64,000 bases of DNA from positions 915,879 to 979,878 of the forward strand of contig NZ_FXWJ01000002.1 in NCBI RefSeq assembly GCF_900177795.1, given 5' to 3'. This DNA is from Plantibacter elymi (nom. nud.). Lineage in GTDB: Bacteria; Actinomycetota; Actinomycetes; Actinomycetales; Microbacteriaceae. Each line of letters opens with the position of its first letter. Within the stretch, counting starts at the first letter, position 1. This document shows, piece after piece, positions 42,507-51,775 of this stretch. The translations under genes were made by a program, and so were the position numbers. The notes beneath the pieces were generated by a model. The model searched no databases, was not told the origin of the DNA, and worked only from the letters and a program-made list of their open reading frames with translations.

Positions 42507-43796
42507 ATGGCAGATCGTGAGTATGGCTTCCGCACGCGTGCGATCCACGCGGGCAACATCCCCGACCAGGTGACCGGCGCACGGGCGCTGCCCATCTACC
42601 AGTCGAGTGCCTTCGTCTTCGACGACACCGCCGACGCCGCCGCGCGCTTCGCCCTGCAGAAGTACGGGAACATCTACTCCCGCCTCGCCAACCCGACGGT
42701 CGCGAGCTTCGAGGAGCGCATCGCCAGCCTCGAGGGCGGCCTCGGCGCCGTCGCGACCGCCTCCGGTCTCGCCGCGCAGTACATCACCTTCGCCTCCCTG
42801 GCGGGGCAGGGCGACCACATCGTCGCCTCGGCCAACCTCTACGGAGGCTCGATCACGCAGCTCGACGTCACCCTCCGCCGGTTCGGCATCGAGACCACCT
42901 TCGTGCAGTCCTCCGACGCCGCCGACTACGCCGCCGCCATCCAGGAGAACACCAAGCTCGTCTTCGCCGAGACGGTCGCGAACCCCTCGGGTGAGATCGC
43001 CGACATCGAGGGCCTGGCCGACGTCGCGCACGCGCACGGCATTCCGCTCATCATCGACTCGACCATCGCGACGCCCTACCTCAACCGCCCGATCGAGTGG
43101 GGTGCCGACATCGTCACGCACTCGGCCACCAAGTTCCTCGGCGGCCACGGCACGACCCTCGGCGGTGTCGTCGTGGAGAGCGGGCGCTTCGACTGGAACA
43201 CCGACAAGTTCCCCCTGTTCGGTCAGCCCGTCCCGAGCTACGGCGGCCTGCAGTGGTCGGGCAACTTCGGCGAATACGCCTTCCTCACCCGGCTGCGCGC
43301 CGAGCAACTCCGCGACATCGGTCCGGCCCTCGCACCGCACTCGGCCTTCCTCCTCGCCCAGGGCGTCGAGACGCTGCCGTTCCGGATCCAGGCCCACGTC
43401 GACAACGCGCGGATCGTCGCCGAGTGGCTCGACGCCGACCCGCGCATCGCCGCCGTCAACTGGGCCGGGCTCCCCGCTCACCCGCACCACGAGCGCGCGA
43501 ACAAGTACCTGCCGAAGGGGCCGGGCTCGGTCTTCAGCTTCGAGGTGAAGGGTGGCCGTCAGGTCGGCCAGAAGCTCATCGAGTCCGTCGACCTCGCGAG
43601 CCACCTGGCGAACATCGGCGACGCGAAGACGCTCATCATCCACCCCGCATCGACGACGCACGCGCAGCTGTCCGACCAGCAGCTCGTCGACGCCGGCGTG
43701 CTGCCGGGCATCGTCCGGCTGAGCGTGGGCATCGAGGACCCTGACGACATCATCTACGACCTCGACCAGGCGCTCGCCGCCGCGGTGAAGGAGTGA
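42507..43796 (+). CDS. metY: O-acetylhomoserine sulfhydrylase (MetY type)
   Basis: A 429-residue PLP-dependent enzyme of the Cys/Met metabolism family. It makes homocysteine from O-acetylhomoserine and sulfide, possibly cysteine from O-acetylserine. Features: [62 protein letters not shown], and the PLP lysine Lys209 in [15 protein letters not shown]. The length and the [14 protein letters not shown] region are typical of O-acetylhomoserine enzymes rather than MetB/MetC. The CoA-binding gene follows with a 4-bp gap. Confidence 0.95.
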   Translation: MADREYGFRTRAIHAGNIPDQVTGARALPIYQSSAFVFDDTADAAARFALQKYGNIYSRLANPTVASFEERIASLEGGLGAVATASGLAAQYITFASLAGQGDHIVASANLYGGSITQLDVTLRRFGIETTFVQSSDAADYAAAIQENTKLVFAETVANPSGEIADIEGLADVAHAHGIPLIIDSTIATPYLNRPIEWGADIVTHSATKFLGGHGTTLGGVVVESGRFDWNTDKFPLFGQPVPSYGGLQWSGNFGEYAFLTRLRAEQLRDIGPALAPHSAFLLAQGVETLPFRIQAHVDNARIVAEWLDADPRIAAVNWAGLPAHPHHERANKYLPKGPGSVFSFEVKGGRQVGQKLIESVDLASHLANIGDAKTLIIHPASTTHAQLSDQQLVDAGVLPGIVRLSVGIEDPDDIIYDLDQALAAAVKE

Positions 43797-43800
43797 TGGC

Positions 43801-44418
43801 ATGAGCACTTCGACAAGCTCAGTGACCGGTGTGGACGCGACCGTGACCGACGGAGACGCGACCGAGACGGTGCGGCTCACCAACGGCCTCACCTGCTCGC
43901 TGCCCGCCAATTCGCCGCTCGCGAAGCTGTTGCGTTCGCAGCGCACCTGGGCGGGCCCCGATGCGAAGGCCCGCCTGAAGCTCCTCCGCGAGGCGAAGTC
44001 CGTCGCGATCGTCGGCGCCTCACCGAACCCGGCGCGTTCCTCGTACTTCGTGGGCACCTACCTGCAGCAGTCGAGCGACTTCACGATCTACTTCGTGAAC
44101 CCGAACGCCACGGAGATCCTCGGTCAGCCCGCCTACCCCGACCTCGCCTCCCTGCCGGAGGTACCCGACATCGTCGACGTCTTCCGCAAGGCGAGCGGCA
44201 TCCCACAGGTCATCGACGAGGTCGTCGCCATCGGAGCACCGACCGTCTGGGTGCAGCTCGGCATCTGGAACCAGGAGGCGGCCGAGTACGGCGAGTCGAA
44301 GGGCTTGAACGTCGTGATGGACCGCTGCATCAAGGTGGAGCACGCGCGGTTCCACGGTGGCCTCCACCTGCTCGGCTTCGACACCGGCCAGATCACCGCC
44401 CGCAAGACCCTGCGCTGA
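43801..44418 (+). CDS. CoA-binding domain protein (YccU-like)
   Basis: A 205-residue protein with a Rossmann-type CoA-binding fold: KSVAIVGASPNPARSSYFVGTYLQ at about 67-90, IYFVNPNATEILGQPAYPDLASLP, VPDIVDVFRK and WVQLGIWNQEAAEYGESKGLNVVMDRCIKVEH. No catalytic function is known for the stand-alone family. It often accompanies metY in this group. The first ten codons after the ATG are made of a copy of the palindromic repeat (43806-43829), so they encode STSTSSVTG-like residues with no family similarity. The ancestral start may have been further downstream. Confidence 0.88.
   Translation: MSTSTSSVTGVDATVTDGDATETVRLTNGLTCSLPANSPLAKLLRSQRTWAGPDAKARLKLLREAKSVAIVGASPNPARSSYFVGTYLQQSSDFTIYFVNPNATEILGQPAYPDLASLPEVPDIVDVFRKASGIPQVIDEVVAIGAPTVWVQLGIWNQEAAEYGESKGLNVVMDRCIKVEHARFHGGLHLLGFDTGQITARKTLR
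43806..43829. repeat. Palindromic repeat copy inside the CoA-binding gene start
   Basis: CACTTCGACAAGCTCAGTG plus ACCGG, identical in pattern to the intergenic copies, but located from the second codon of a gene and kept in frame. Confidence 0.85.
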
Positions 44419-44450
44419 CGCCTCGGTTCCCTGAACTCGTCGGCAGGTCG

Positions 44451-44474
44451 CACTTCGACAGGCTCAGTGACCGG
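44451..44474. repeat. Palindromic repeat copy downstream of the CoA-binding gene
   Basis: CACTTCGACAGGCTCAGTG plus ACCGG, followed by a second half copy GGCTCAGTGACCGGG at about 44479-44493. It lies between the CoA-binding gene and the SARP-type regulator. Confidence 0.85.
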
Positions 44475-44516
44475 GGACGGCTCAGTGACCGGGACAGTCC
44501 GGGATACAGCCCTGGA

Positions 44517-44522
44517 TACACT
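44517..44522 (+). promoter_or_regulatory. -10 element, leaderless promoter of the SARP-type regulator
   Basis: TACACT, exactly 6 nt before the GTG at 44529. Confidence 0.55.
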
Positions 44523-44528
44523 CGTGAC

Positions 44529-47500
44529 GTGCCTGCGTCGAACCTCCGAGTGACCGTCCTGGGGCCGGTGCTCGTCGAGGGACGCACCGGTCGGCTCGTC
44601 GAACCCGGCGGCCGGCTCGCCAAAGCGCTGGTGACCATCCTGGTGCTCGCCGACGGGCGCGCCGTCTCGACGGCGGCCCTCATCGACGAGCTGTGGGACG
44701 ACGCACCGCCCGCGGGTGCCAAAGCCGCGCTGCAGACCCTGGTTTCACGGGTGCGCGCCGTGTCGGCGCCCGACCTCATCGACTCCTCGGCCGCCGGCTA
44801 TCGACTGTCGATCGACCAGTCCCTGGTCGATCTCCACGTCGCCGCGCAGGCGGCCGATGCGGCGTCGACGGCCATCCGCGCCGCCGACCCGCACGCCGCG
44901 GGCACGCTCACCCGGGACGCGCTCCTCCTCTGGACGGGTGATCCCGGCGCGGAACTGGACGGCCCGCTCGGCGACGAGCTGGCGCACCGCGCGGCGCGGC
45001 TGCGCGACGAGCTGCGCCGGGTGCGTGCCCAGAGCCGCCTCGAACTCGGCGACGGCGCGGCCGTCATCACCGATCTCGAGGCGCTCGTCGCCGCCGACCC
45101 GCTCGACGACGCCACCCAGCTCATGCTCTTCAACGCCTACGCGCAGAGCGGACGTCGCTCCGACGCGATGCAGCTCTTCGCAGACCACCGACACCGACTC
45201 CGGGACGAACTCGGTGCCGACCCGACGTCGGCGCTGGTCGCGGCACACGCGGCGCTCCTGCAGGACGCCGTCGAGCCGTCTCCGCCGGCGGCCACTCCCC
45301 TGGCCGCCCGGGTCTCCAGCATGGTGCTCGGACTCCGGACGGCGCCGAACGAGCTCCTCGGTCGCGACACCGACCTCGACGCGATCGGCACGCTCGTGTC
45401 CGAGGTCCGCCTCACCACGATCCTCGGCCCCGGTGGCCTCGGGAAGACCCGACTCGCCCAGGAGGTCGCCCGGCGCGCCACCACGACCACGCCCGGCGTC
45501 GTCGTGGTGGAACTGGCGAGCGTGCGGGACCCGGACGATCTTCCGCTCGCGGTCGCGACCGCACTCGGCATTCGCGAGGCCCCGACGCCGCGTCGGCTGA
45601 GCGAAGCGATCATGGCGCAACCGGTCGAACTGCACGAGCGCATCATCGACCGACTCTCGGAGCGGCCGACGCTGCTCGTGATGGACAACTGCGAGCACCT
45701 GGTGGACGCGGCGGCACGCTGGATCGCCGACGCGCTGGACTGGGCCGGCGACCTCCGCGTCCTCGCGACGAGTCGGAGCCCGTTGTCGATCGCCGCGGAG
45801 CACGTGTATCAACTCGACCCGCTGGACGCCGCCGTGGACGGCACCGACCTCGAACACGCGGGCCCGGCGGTGCGGCTGTTCGTCGAGCGTGCCCGCGCCG
45901 CCCGTCCGGCGCTCCATGTGCCACTCGACGTCGCGGCACGTCTCTGCGCGAAACTCGACGGCCTCCCGCTGGCGATCGAGCTCGCGGCGGCGCGCACCAG
46001 ATCCATGTCGGTCGAGGAGGTGGAGCGGCGACTCGGGAACCGCTTCACCCTGCTGACCGCCGGTGATCGCAGTGCGCCTGAGCGCCACCGCACCCTCCTC
46101 GCCGTCATCGACTGGAGTTGGAACCTCCTGGGCGAGCACGAACGTGTCGTCCTCCGTCGCATGTCCAGGTTCCCCGACGGCTTCGATCTGGAGGCGGTTG
46201 CAGCGCTCGCCCCCGAGGTCGAGGTCGTGGAAGCGCTCGACGCGCTCGTCGGCCAATCCTTGCTCACCGTGCAGGACGACCCGGCCACCGGGACCGTCCG
46301 ATTCCGCATGCTGGAGACGGTCCGCGAGTTCGGCGCGATCAAGTCCGCCGAGGCGCACGAGGACGCCCTCGTGCTCGACCGCACTCGGACCTGGGCGGTC
46401 GCACTCGCCGAGACGCTCCTCCCCGCCATGCAGGGACCGCGACAGGTGGCGGCATTCGCGCGCCTCGCCCTCGAACAGGACACCCTGGTGGACGTGCTCC
46501 GCAGGGCCGTCGCCGACGATCGCGCCGACGTCGTCGCCCCGGTCTTCGCGGGACTCGCCCTCTTCTGGACGATCCGCAGCGCGCATCAGGAGGTCCTGGT
46601 CTTCGGAACGGCCGTCCTCGACGTGCTCCGCCATCAGGACCCGGAGTCGGTGTCGACCGACACCCCGGCCATCGCCGTCGCCATCATCACCGTGACCTTC
46701 CTCGCCACCGATCCCCGGACGTCCGCGCGGGCGATCGGTGTCCTCCGCCGACTCGAACGGGCGCGGAGGACACAGGCCCCACGGATGCGCGCGATGGTCA
46801 GCCTGTTGCTGGTCGCGGGCCGCCCCGAACGCGCGGAGGCCCTCCTCCGCGAGTACTCCCGGTCGAACGACCCGCACGTCGCGAACCTCGGGAACCTCAT
46901 GTCGGCCCAGGCGGCGGAGAACGACGGCGACCCCCGCGCCGCCGAAGCGGCCGCCCTGCGCGCGAACGACCTCTCGCTCACGCTCGGAGACGTGTGGGGC
47001 GCTGCCATGAGTGCGCACATGCTCGCCCAACTGCACAGCCAGAACGACGAGCCGGAGGAGGCGCTCGTCTGGGCGGCCCGCGCTGCCGAGGGTCTGACCG
47101 CGATCGGTGCCGAGGCGGACCTCCGTCAACTCGAGTGGCTGATCGCGATCGGCGACATCGCCCGCGGTGACCACGCCGCCGCCACCACCGTGCTCGACCG
47201 GTTCCTCTCGGACGACGTCTCGTTCTCCGCGTTCGCACCCCTCCCCGAACGGCGGTCGATCGGCTGGGCCGGTCTCGCCGAGATCGCGCGGGCACAGGGC
47301 GACGCCGCACGGGGAGCGGAGCTCTACGGGAAGGCGCTCGTCGCGTTCGCTCCGGGTGAGTCGCGACGATCGCCGTGGTTCACCCTCGTCGGCTCCGCCT
47401 CGATCGCCGCCGCCGTGCTGGACGGCGTCCCGGACGCCACCGAGGTCCAGCATCTCGTGCGACGGGTCCGCACCCGCACCATCGCGCTGGGACGCCTCCT

Positions 47501-47804
47501 CCCGAACCGGTTCGACCGACCGGTGCTGGGTTCCACCGTCATCGCCCTCGGTTCCTGGTACGTCCGCTCGGACGACGACGAGGTGCGGTTGATCGGTGCC
47601 GAGCTCGTCGTGCTCGCCAGTGCGCTCGCCTCCCGTCAGGACATCCCGTCGCTCGTCCGCGCACCACACGAGGCAGCAGCGGCGGCGCGCCTCACCGCGA
47701 CCGAGCGCGACCGCATCGCCGAGCGGACCCTCCCCCTGCAGGCGCACGAGAGCGCCGCCAGGGCGTTCGAACTGCTCGGCAGTCCTGCCCTGGCGGCGCG
47801 CTGA
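44529..47804 (+). CDS. SARP/AfsR-like transcriptional regulator (wHTH-BTAD-ATPase-TPR)
   Basis: A 1091-residue multidomain regulator. Residues about 5-100 form an OmpR/SARP-type winged helix (LRVTVLGPVLVEG, then ALIDELWDDAPPAGAKAALQTLVSRVRAV). Residues about 105-250 form the bacterial transcriptional activation domain. An NB-ARC/STAND-like ATPase follows, with Walker A ILGPGGLGKTRLAQEVA, Walker B LLVMDNCEHLVD, LATSRSPL and GLPLAIELAAAR. From about 640 to the end are helical TPR-like repeats rich in Ala. This is the layout of AfsR-type activators. It is convergent with an ABC exporter whose upstream region has five SARP-like direct repeats, making that exporter a likely target. Confidence 0.92.
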   Translation: MPASNLRVTVLGPVLVEGRTGRLVEPGGRLAKALVTILVLADGRAVSTAALIDELWDDAPPAGAKAALQTLVSRVRAVSAPDLIDSSAAGYRLSIDQSLVDLHVAAQAADAASTAIRAADPHAAGTLTRDALLLWTGDPGAELDGPLGDELAHRAARLRDELRRVRAQSRLELGDGAAVITDLEALVAADPLDDATQLMLFNAYAQSGRRSDAMQLFADHRHRLRDELGADPTSALVAAHAALLQDAVEPSPPAATPLAARVSSMVLGLRTAPNELLGRDTDLDAIGTLVSEVRLTTILGPGGLGKTRLAQEVARRATTTTPGVVVVELASVRDPDDLPLAVATALGIREAPTPRRLSEAIMAQPVELHERIIDRLSERPTLLVMDNCEHLVDAAARWIADALDWAGDLRVLATSRSPLSIAAEHVYQLDPLDAAVDGTDLEHAGPAVRLFVERARAARPALHVPLDVAARLCAKLDGLPLAIELAAARTRSMSVEEVERRLGNRFTLLTAGDRSAPERHRTLLAVIDWSWNLLGEHERVVLRRMSRFPDGFDLEAVAALAPEVEVVEALDALVGQSLLTVQDDPATGTVRFRMLETVREFGAIKSAEAHEDALVLDRTRTWAVALAETLLPAMQGPRQVAAFARLALEQDTLVDVLRRAVADDRADVVAPVFAGLALFWTIRSAHQEVLVFGTAVLDVLRHQDPESVSTDTPAIAVAIITVTFLATDPRTSARAIGVLRRLERARRTQAPRMRAMVSLLLVAGRPERAEALLREYSRSNDPHVANLGNLMSAQAAENDGDPRAAEAAALRANDLSLTLGDVWGAAMSAHMLAQLHSQNDEPEEALVWAARAAEGLTAIGAEADLRQLEWLIAIGDIARGDHAAATTVLDRFLSDDVSFSAFAPLPERRSIGWAGLAEIARAQGDAARGAELYGKALVAFAPGESRRSPWFTLVGSASIAAAVLDGVPDATEVQHLVRRVRTRTIALGRLLPNRFDRPVLGSTVIALGSWYVRSDDDEVRLIGAELVVLASALASRQDIPSLVRAPHEAAAAARLTATERDRIAERTLPLQAHESAARAFELLGSPALAAR

Positions 47805-47828
47805 TCGGTCGCGGCGGTCGTCTCGTCG

Positions 47829-48644
47829 TCAGGCGCGGCGCATGTACGCCCGCACGGTGAGCGGCGCGAAGACCGCGACGATGACGGCGGCACCGAGGAG
47901 CGCCAGCCAGGCGTCACCGCCGAAGACACCCGTGTTCGCGAGGTCACGGACCGCGGTCACGAGGTGCGACACGGGGTTCACGTCCACGAAGCCCTGGAGG
48001 AAGCTCGGCATCGTCTCCGGGTTCACGAAGGCGTTCGACAGGAACGTCAGCGGGAACAGGACGAGGAACGAGATGCCCTGAACGCTGCTCGCGCTGCGGG
48101 CGATGACCCCGAAGAACGCGAAGATCCAGCTGATGGCCCAGGCGCAGACGATCACGAGGAGCCCGGCGAGGGCCACGAAGCCGATGCCGCCCTCCGGCCG
48201 GTATCCCATCACGAAGCCCATCGCGAAGGTGAGCGTCGTGGCGATCGTGTACCGCACCGTGTCGGCGAGGAGGGCACCGGCCAGCGGTGCGATGCGGGCG
48301 ATGGGCATCGACTTGAAGCGGTCGAACACGCCCTTGTCCATGTCCTCGCGGAGCTGGATGCCGGTCACGACCGAGGTCGTGATGACGGTCTGGACCAGGA
48401 TGCCCGGGATGATGATCGGCAGATAGCTCGCGACGTCGCCGGCGATCGCGCCGCCGAAGATGTACGTGAACATCAGGGTGAAGATGATCGGCTGGACCGT
48501 CACGTCGATCAGCTGTTCGGGCGTGCGCTTGATCTTGAGCAGTCCGCGGTACGCCATGGTGAAGGAGTTGCGGACCGTCTGCGAGAGGCTGACGTGGTTC
48601 CGGAGGGACCGGTCTGCGGCCGGGGTGATGGTGATCGTGCTCAT
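47829..48644 (-). CDS. ABC-2 type exporter permease (DrrB-like)
   Basis: A 271-residue membrane protein with six predicted transmembrane helices. The segment QPIIFTLMFTYIFGGAIAGD and IIPGILVQTVITTSVVTGIQLREDMDKGVFDRFKSMPIAR is typical of DrrB/ABC-2 daunorubicin-resistance-type permeases, as is FLSNAFVNPETMPSFLQGFVDVNPVSHLV. It pairs with the ATPase upstream, sharing an ATGA overlap. The cargo is unknown. It is convergent with the SARP-type regulator, with 24 bp between stops. Confidence 0.92.
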   Translation of the reverse strand: MSTITITPAADRSLRNHVSLSQTVRNSFTMAYRGLLKIKRTPEQLIDVTVQPIIFTLMFTYIFGGAIAGDVASYLPIIIPGILVQTVITTSVVTGIQLREDMDKGVFDRFKSMPIARIAPLAGALLADTVRYTIATTLTFAMGFVMGYRPEGGIGFVALAGLLVIVCAWAISWIFAFFGVIARSASSVQGISFLVLFPLTFLSNAFVNPETMPSFLQGFVDVNPVSHLVTAVRDLANTGVFGGDAWLALLGAAVIVAVFAPLTVRAYMRRA

Positions 48645-49654
48645 GCGTGGACCTGCTCTGCGGTGTCGAGGGAATCGGTGTCGGATGTGGCGCCGGCGTC
48701 GTCCGCCTCGACACCGTGGCCGGTGAGGGTGAGGAAGACCTCGTCGAGGGTCGGCTTCTGGACACTCATCTCCGCGAGCCGGATCCCGGCTTCCCGGAGC
48801 GTGATGAAGAGGTCGGTCACGGCGTCGGGGTCGCGCATCGGGGCCGTGATGCGGGTGGCCTCCGGCGAGACGACGGTGTCGACGCCGAGGACGCTCGAGA
48901 TGACCCGACGTGCATCCTCCAGGTCGGCGGGGTCCGCGAGCCGCAGCTGCAGCGACGACTCGCCGACGGAGGCCTTCAGTTCGACGGAGGTGCCTTCGGC
49001 GACCACGAGACCGCGGTCGATGACGGCGATCCGGTCGGCGAGCTGGTCCGCCTCGTCGAGGTACTGGGTGGTCAGGAGGACGGTCGAGCCCGTCGCGACG
49101 AGGCGGCGGATCGTGTCCCACATCTGCGCACGGGTCCGCGGGTCGAGGCCTGTGGTCGGCTCGTCGAGGAAGATGAGGGGCGGCTGGGCGATGAGGCTCG
49201 CCGCGAGGTCGAGACGGCGACGCATACCGCCCGAGAACTTCTTCAGGGGTCGCGACGCCGCGTCGCTCAGGCCGAACTCCTCGAGGAGTTCGGCGCTCTT
49301 GCGCTTCGCCTCCGCGCGGCCGAGTCCGAGCAGTCGGGAGAAGATGACGAGGTTCTCGGTGGCCGAGAGGTTCTCGTCGACGGACGCGAACTGCGCGGTC
49401 ACGCCGATGAGCTGGCGCACGACCTGCGACTCCCGCTGGATGTCGTGTCCGAAGACGGTGGCGGTGCCGGCGTCGGGACGCAGGAGCGTCGCCAGCATGC
49501 TGATGGTGGTGGTCTTGCCGGCGCCGTTCGGGCCGAGGACGCCGTAGACGGTGCCGGTGCGGACCGAGAGGTCGACGCCGTCGACCGCCCGGTTGTCGCC
49601 GAAGGTCTTCACGAGGCCGTGGGCTTCGATCGCCCAGTCGGAGCTGATGCTCAT
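48641..49654 (-). CDS. ABC exporter ATPase (DrrA-like)
   Basis: A 337-residue ATPase for the adjoining permease. Walker A GPNGAGKTTTISML, Q-loop GVTAQFASVDENL, signature FSGGMRRRLDLAASL, Walker B PLIFLDEPTTGLDP and H-loop LLTTQYLDEAD match the DrrA subfamily, as does the C-terminal regulatory stretch ending KPTLDEVFLTLTGHG. I chose the ATG at 49654 (AAAGGC upstream) instead of an earlier in-frame start. Five direct heptamer repeats lie 67-115 bp upstream and overlap the expected -35 region. Confidence 0.94.
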   Translation of the reverse strand: MSISSDWAIEAHGLVKTFGDNRAVDGVDLSVRTGTVYGVLGPNGAGKTTTISMLATLLRPDAGTATVFGHDIQRESQVVRQLIGVTAQFASVDENLSATENLVIFSRLLGLGRAEAKRKSAELLEEFGLSDAASRPLKKFSGGMRRRLDLAASLIAQPPLIFLDEPTTGLDPRTRAQMWDTIRRLVATGSTVLLTTQYLDEADQLADRIAVIDRGLVVAEGTSVELKASVGESSLQLRLADPADLEDARRVISSVLGVDTVVSPEATRITAPMRDPDAVTDLFITLREAGIRLAEMSVQKPTLDEVFLTLTGHGVEADDAGATSDTDSLDTAEQVHA

Positions 49655-49720
49655 GCGGATGCCTTTCGAAATCAGGTGTGGGCCGCCGGTGGGCGACCCG
49701 GACAACAGTGTGGGCGGGGG

Positions 49721-49769
49721 CGCTCACGGATCGCTCACCTGCCGCTGACACCCGCTGACGGCCGCTGAC
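49721..49769. promoter_or_regulatory. Five direct heptamer repeats, probable SARP-type operator
   Basis: The heptamer CGCTSAC occurs at 49721, 49732, 49743, 49753 and 49763, i.e. with steps of 11, 11, 10 and 10 bp, so all copies lie on one face of the helix. The first two copies are CGCTCAC and the last three CGCTGAC. SARP regulators are known to bind direct heptamer repeats spaced 11 bp, overlapping -35 regions. The site sits between the divergent exporter ATPase and serine dehydratase genes. Confidence 0.7.
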
Positions 49770-49833
49770 ACCGCACCCGGCGCCGAAGACGCTTAGAGTG
49801 AGAGGAGCCAGTCGCACCGAAGGGGGTCGTCCA

Positions 49834-51207
49834 GTGACCGCATACGTGTCCGCGTTCGACCTCTTCTCCATCGGAATCGGGCCGTCCAGCTCGCACACGG
49901 TCGGACCGATGCGGGCGGCCCTGGCCTTCGCCACCGGGCTCGCGGACGACGGCCTGCTCGACCGGGTCGACCGCGTCACGTGCTCGTTGTACGGATCGCT
50001 CGGCGCGACCGGCATCGGTCACGGCACCCCCGACGCCGTCGTCGCAGGACTCCAGGGACTCACCCCCGAAGGGTGCGATCCCGCCGAGGTCCGCCGGGCC
50101 TGGAGCGACCACCCCGACGGCGCTCCGCTCACGCTCGCCGGGACGCGTGCCATCGCGTTCTCGAAGGACGACGTCTCGTTCGTGCCCAGGACGAGGCTGC
50201 CGGGCCACCCGAACGCCATGACGCTGCACGCCTGGGATCAGCGGAGCGACCTCCCGGTGCGCTCCGAGACGTACTACTCCGTCGGCGGCGGCTTCATCCG
50301 CCGTGACGGCGACGACCCGAGCACGGTGCTGCCGTCGACACCCGTGCCGATGCCGTTCCGGACCGCTGAGACGCTCATCGGGCTCTGCGACGAGACGGGG
50401 CTCCCGATCGACGCGATGGCGAGACGCAACGAAGAGGCCCTACGGTCCGCGGTCGAGGTCGACGCCGGCCTCGACGCCATCTGGACGGCCATGCACGAGT
50501 GCGTGACCGCCGGGCTCGCCGACACCGGCACACTCCCGGGCGGTCTCGGCGTCAAGCGCCGGGCACGTGCCGTCCGTGAGCGCCTCGACGTGGCCGAGGC
50601 CGAGAGCGGGCGTGAGCTCCCCACGGAGTGGCTGCACGCGTTCGCCCTGGCGGTCAACGAGCAGAACGCCTCGGGCGGGCGGGTCGTGACCGCACCCACG
50701 AACGGGGCTGCGGGGATCATCCCGGCGGTCGGGAGCTACTACCTGCGGTTCGTGCCGGGCGCCTCGCTCGACGGGATCCGTCGGTACCTGCTCACGGCGA
50801 CCGCCATCGGCTCGCTCTTCAAGGCGAACGCCTCCATCTCGGGCGCCGAGGGCGGCTGCCAGGCCGAGGTCGGCTCCGCGTGCGCCATGGCCGCCGGTGC
50901 CCTGTGCGCCGTCCTCGGCGGCACACCGCGTCAGGTCGAGAACGCCGCGGAGATCGCGATGGAGCACCACCTCGGCCTCACGTGCGACCCGGTGGGCGGG
51001 CTCGTCCAGGTCCCGTGCATCGAACGCAACGCGATCGCCTCCTCGACGGCCGTCAGCGCCGCACGCCTGTCGTTGCACGGCGACGGGACGCACCTGGTGT
51101 CGCTCGACACCGTGATCGAGACCATGCGCCAGACCGGCGTCGACATGTCGACGAAGTACAAGGAGACGAGCGAGGGCGGTCTCGCGGTCAACGTCATCGA
51201 GTGCTGA
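49834..51207 (+). CDS. sdaA: L-serine ammonia-lyase, iron-sulfur dependent, single chain
   Basis: A 457-residue enzyme converting L-serine to pyruvate and ammonia. The N-terminal beta domain begins AFDLFSIGIGPSSSHTVGPMRAA, the classic signature. The alpha domain holds the likely [4Fe-4S] cysteines in GCQAEVGSACAMAAG, LTCDPVGG and VQVPCIERNAI. It is the fused single-polypeptide form. The GTG at 49834 is preceded by AAGGGGG; an upstream in-frame start at 49798 is less likely. TAGAGT at 49794 is a possible -10. Whether the heptamer repeats upstream also act on this gene is unknown. Confidence 0.96.
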   Translation: MTAYVSAFDLFSIGIGPSSSHTVGPMRAALAFATGLADDGLLDRVDRVTCSLYGSLGATGIGHGTPDAVVAGLQGLTPEGCDPAEVRRAWSDHPDGAPLTLAGTRAIAFSKDDVSFVPRTRLPGHPNAMTLHAWDQRSDLPVRSETYYSVGGGFIRRDGDDPSTVLPSTPVPMPFRTAETLIGLCDETGLPIDAMARRNEEALRSAVEVDAGLDAIWTAMHECVTAGLADTGTLPGGLGVKRRARAVRERLDVAEAESGRELPTEWLHAFALAVNEQNASGGRVVTAPTNGAAGIIPAVGSYYLRFVPGASLDGIRRYLLTATAIGSLFKANASISGAEGGCQAEVGSACAMAAGALCAVLGGTPRQVENAAEIAMEHHLGLTCDPVGGLVQVPCIERNAIASSTAVSAARLSLHGDGTHLVSLDTVIETMRQTGVDMSTKYKETSEGGLAVNVIEC

Positions 51208-51267
51208 ACCGCGGCGTCATGTGACCGCGTATTGCCGACAACCGTGGTCATCCGGGCAGCGGCCTCC

Positions 51268-51273
51268 TACGGT
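51268..51273 (+). promoter_or_regulatory. -10 element, leaderless rhodanese-like gene promoter
   Basis: TACGGT, exactly 6 nt before the ATG at 51280. Confidence 0.55.
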
Positions 51274-51279
51274 GGGCGC

Positions 51280-51741
51280 ATGACCTCCATGCACGCGCCG
51301 TTCCTGGTGGACCCGCTCGTCTCCACCCAGTGGCTCGCGGACCATCTCGGCAGCGACAGCCTCATCGTCCTCGACGCGAGTGTCGTCGAGCTGCCTGCGC
51401 AGGACGGCGGCCCGGTACGACTGGTGAGCGGCTACGACCTGTACCTCTTCGACGGCCATGTGCCCGGCGCCGTGTTCGTCGAGCTGCTCGACGCACGCCA
51501 GGGGCTCGGAGCATCCTCACCGGACGAGGTCCGACGCGGTGCGGCTTCCATCGGTGTCACGGAGCAGCACACGGTCGTCCTGTACGACCAGCTGGACGGG
51601 CGCTCGGCCGAGCGCCTCCGTGCAGCGCTGACCGGAGCCGGGTACGAACGCGTCGCACTCCTCGACGGCGGGCTCGCACGATGGCGCTCCGAAGCCCGCG
51701 AGCTGCGCTTCGGCCGACCGGACGGCACGTTCGGAGCCTGA
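51280..51741 (+). CDS. Single rhodanese-like domain without catalytic cysteine
   Basis: A 153-residue protein matching the N-terminal half of two-domain thiosulfate/3-mercaptopyruvate sulfurtransferases: LVSTQWLADHLGSDSLIVLDASV, YLFDGHVPGAVFVEL, and VVLYDQLDGRSAERLRAAL followed by GYERVALLDGGLARW. In those enzymes the catalytic Cys is in the second domain, which is absent here, and no Cys occurs in the active-site loop of this domain. Sulfur transfer is therefore unlikely; a binding or regulatory role is possible. It may be a truncation product. It is convergent with the DUF255 gene. Confidence 0.8.
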   Translation: MTSMHAPFLVDPLVSTQWLADHLGSDSLIVLDASVVELPAQDGGPVRLVSGYDLYLFDGHVPGAVFVELLDARQGLGASSPDEVRRGAASIGVTEQHTVVLYDQLDGRSAERLRAALTGAGYERVALLDGGLARWRSEARELRFGRPDGTFGA

Positions 51742-51775
51742 CCCGCCCGGCTGTCGGGGCGATGGGCACGCTGGT

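Noticed and set aside
44745..47747. A 1000-codon open frame on the minus strand, opposite the SARP-type regulator
   Set aside because: Composition-driven antisense frame without recognisable motifs; the plus-strand frame has clear Walker, BTAD and winged-helix elements.
51742..51775. Frameshifted second half of the rhodanese gene
   Set aside because: Only 34 bp separate its stop from the stop of the convergent DUF255 gene, so no remnant of a second domain can be present there.
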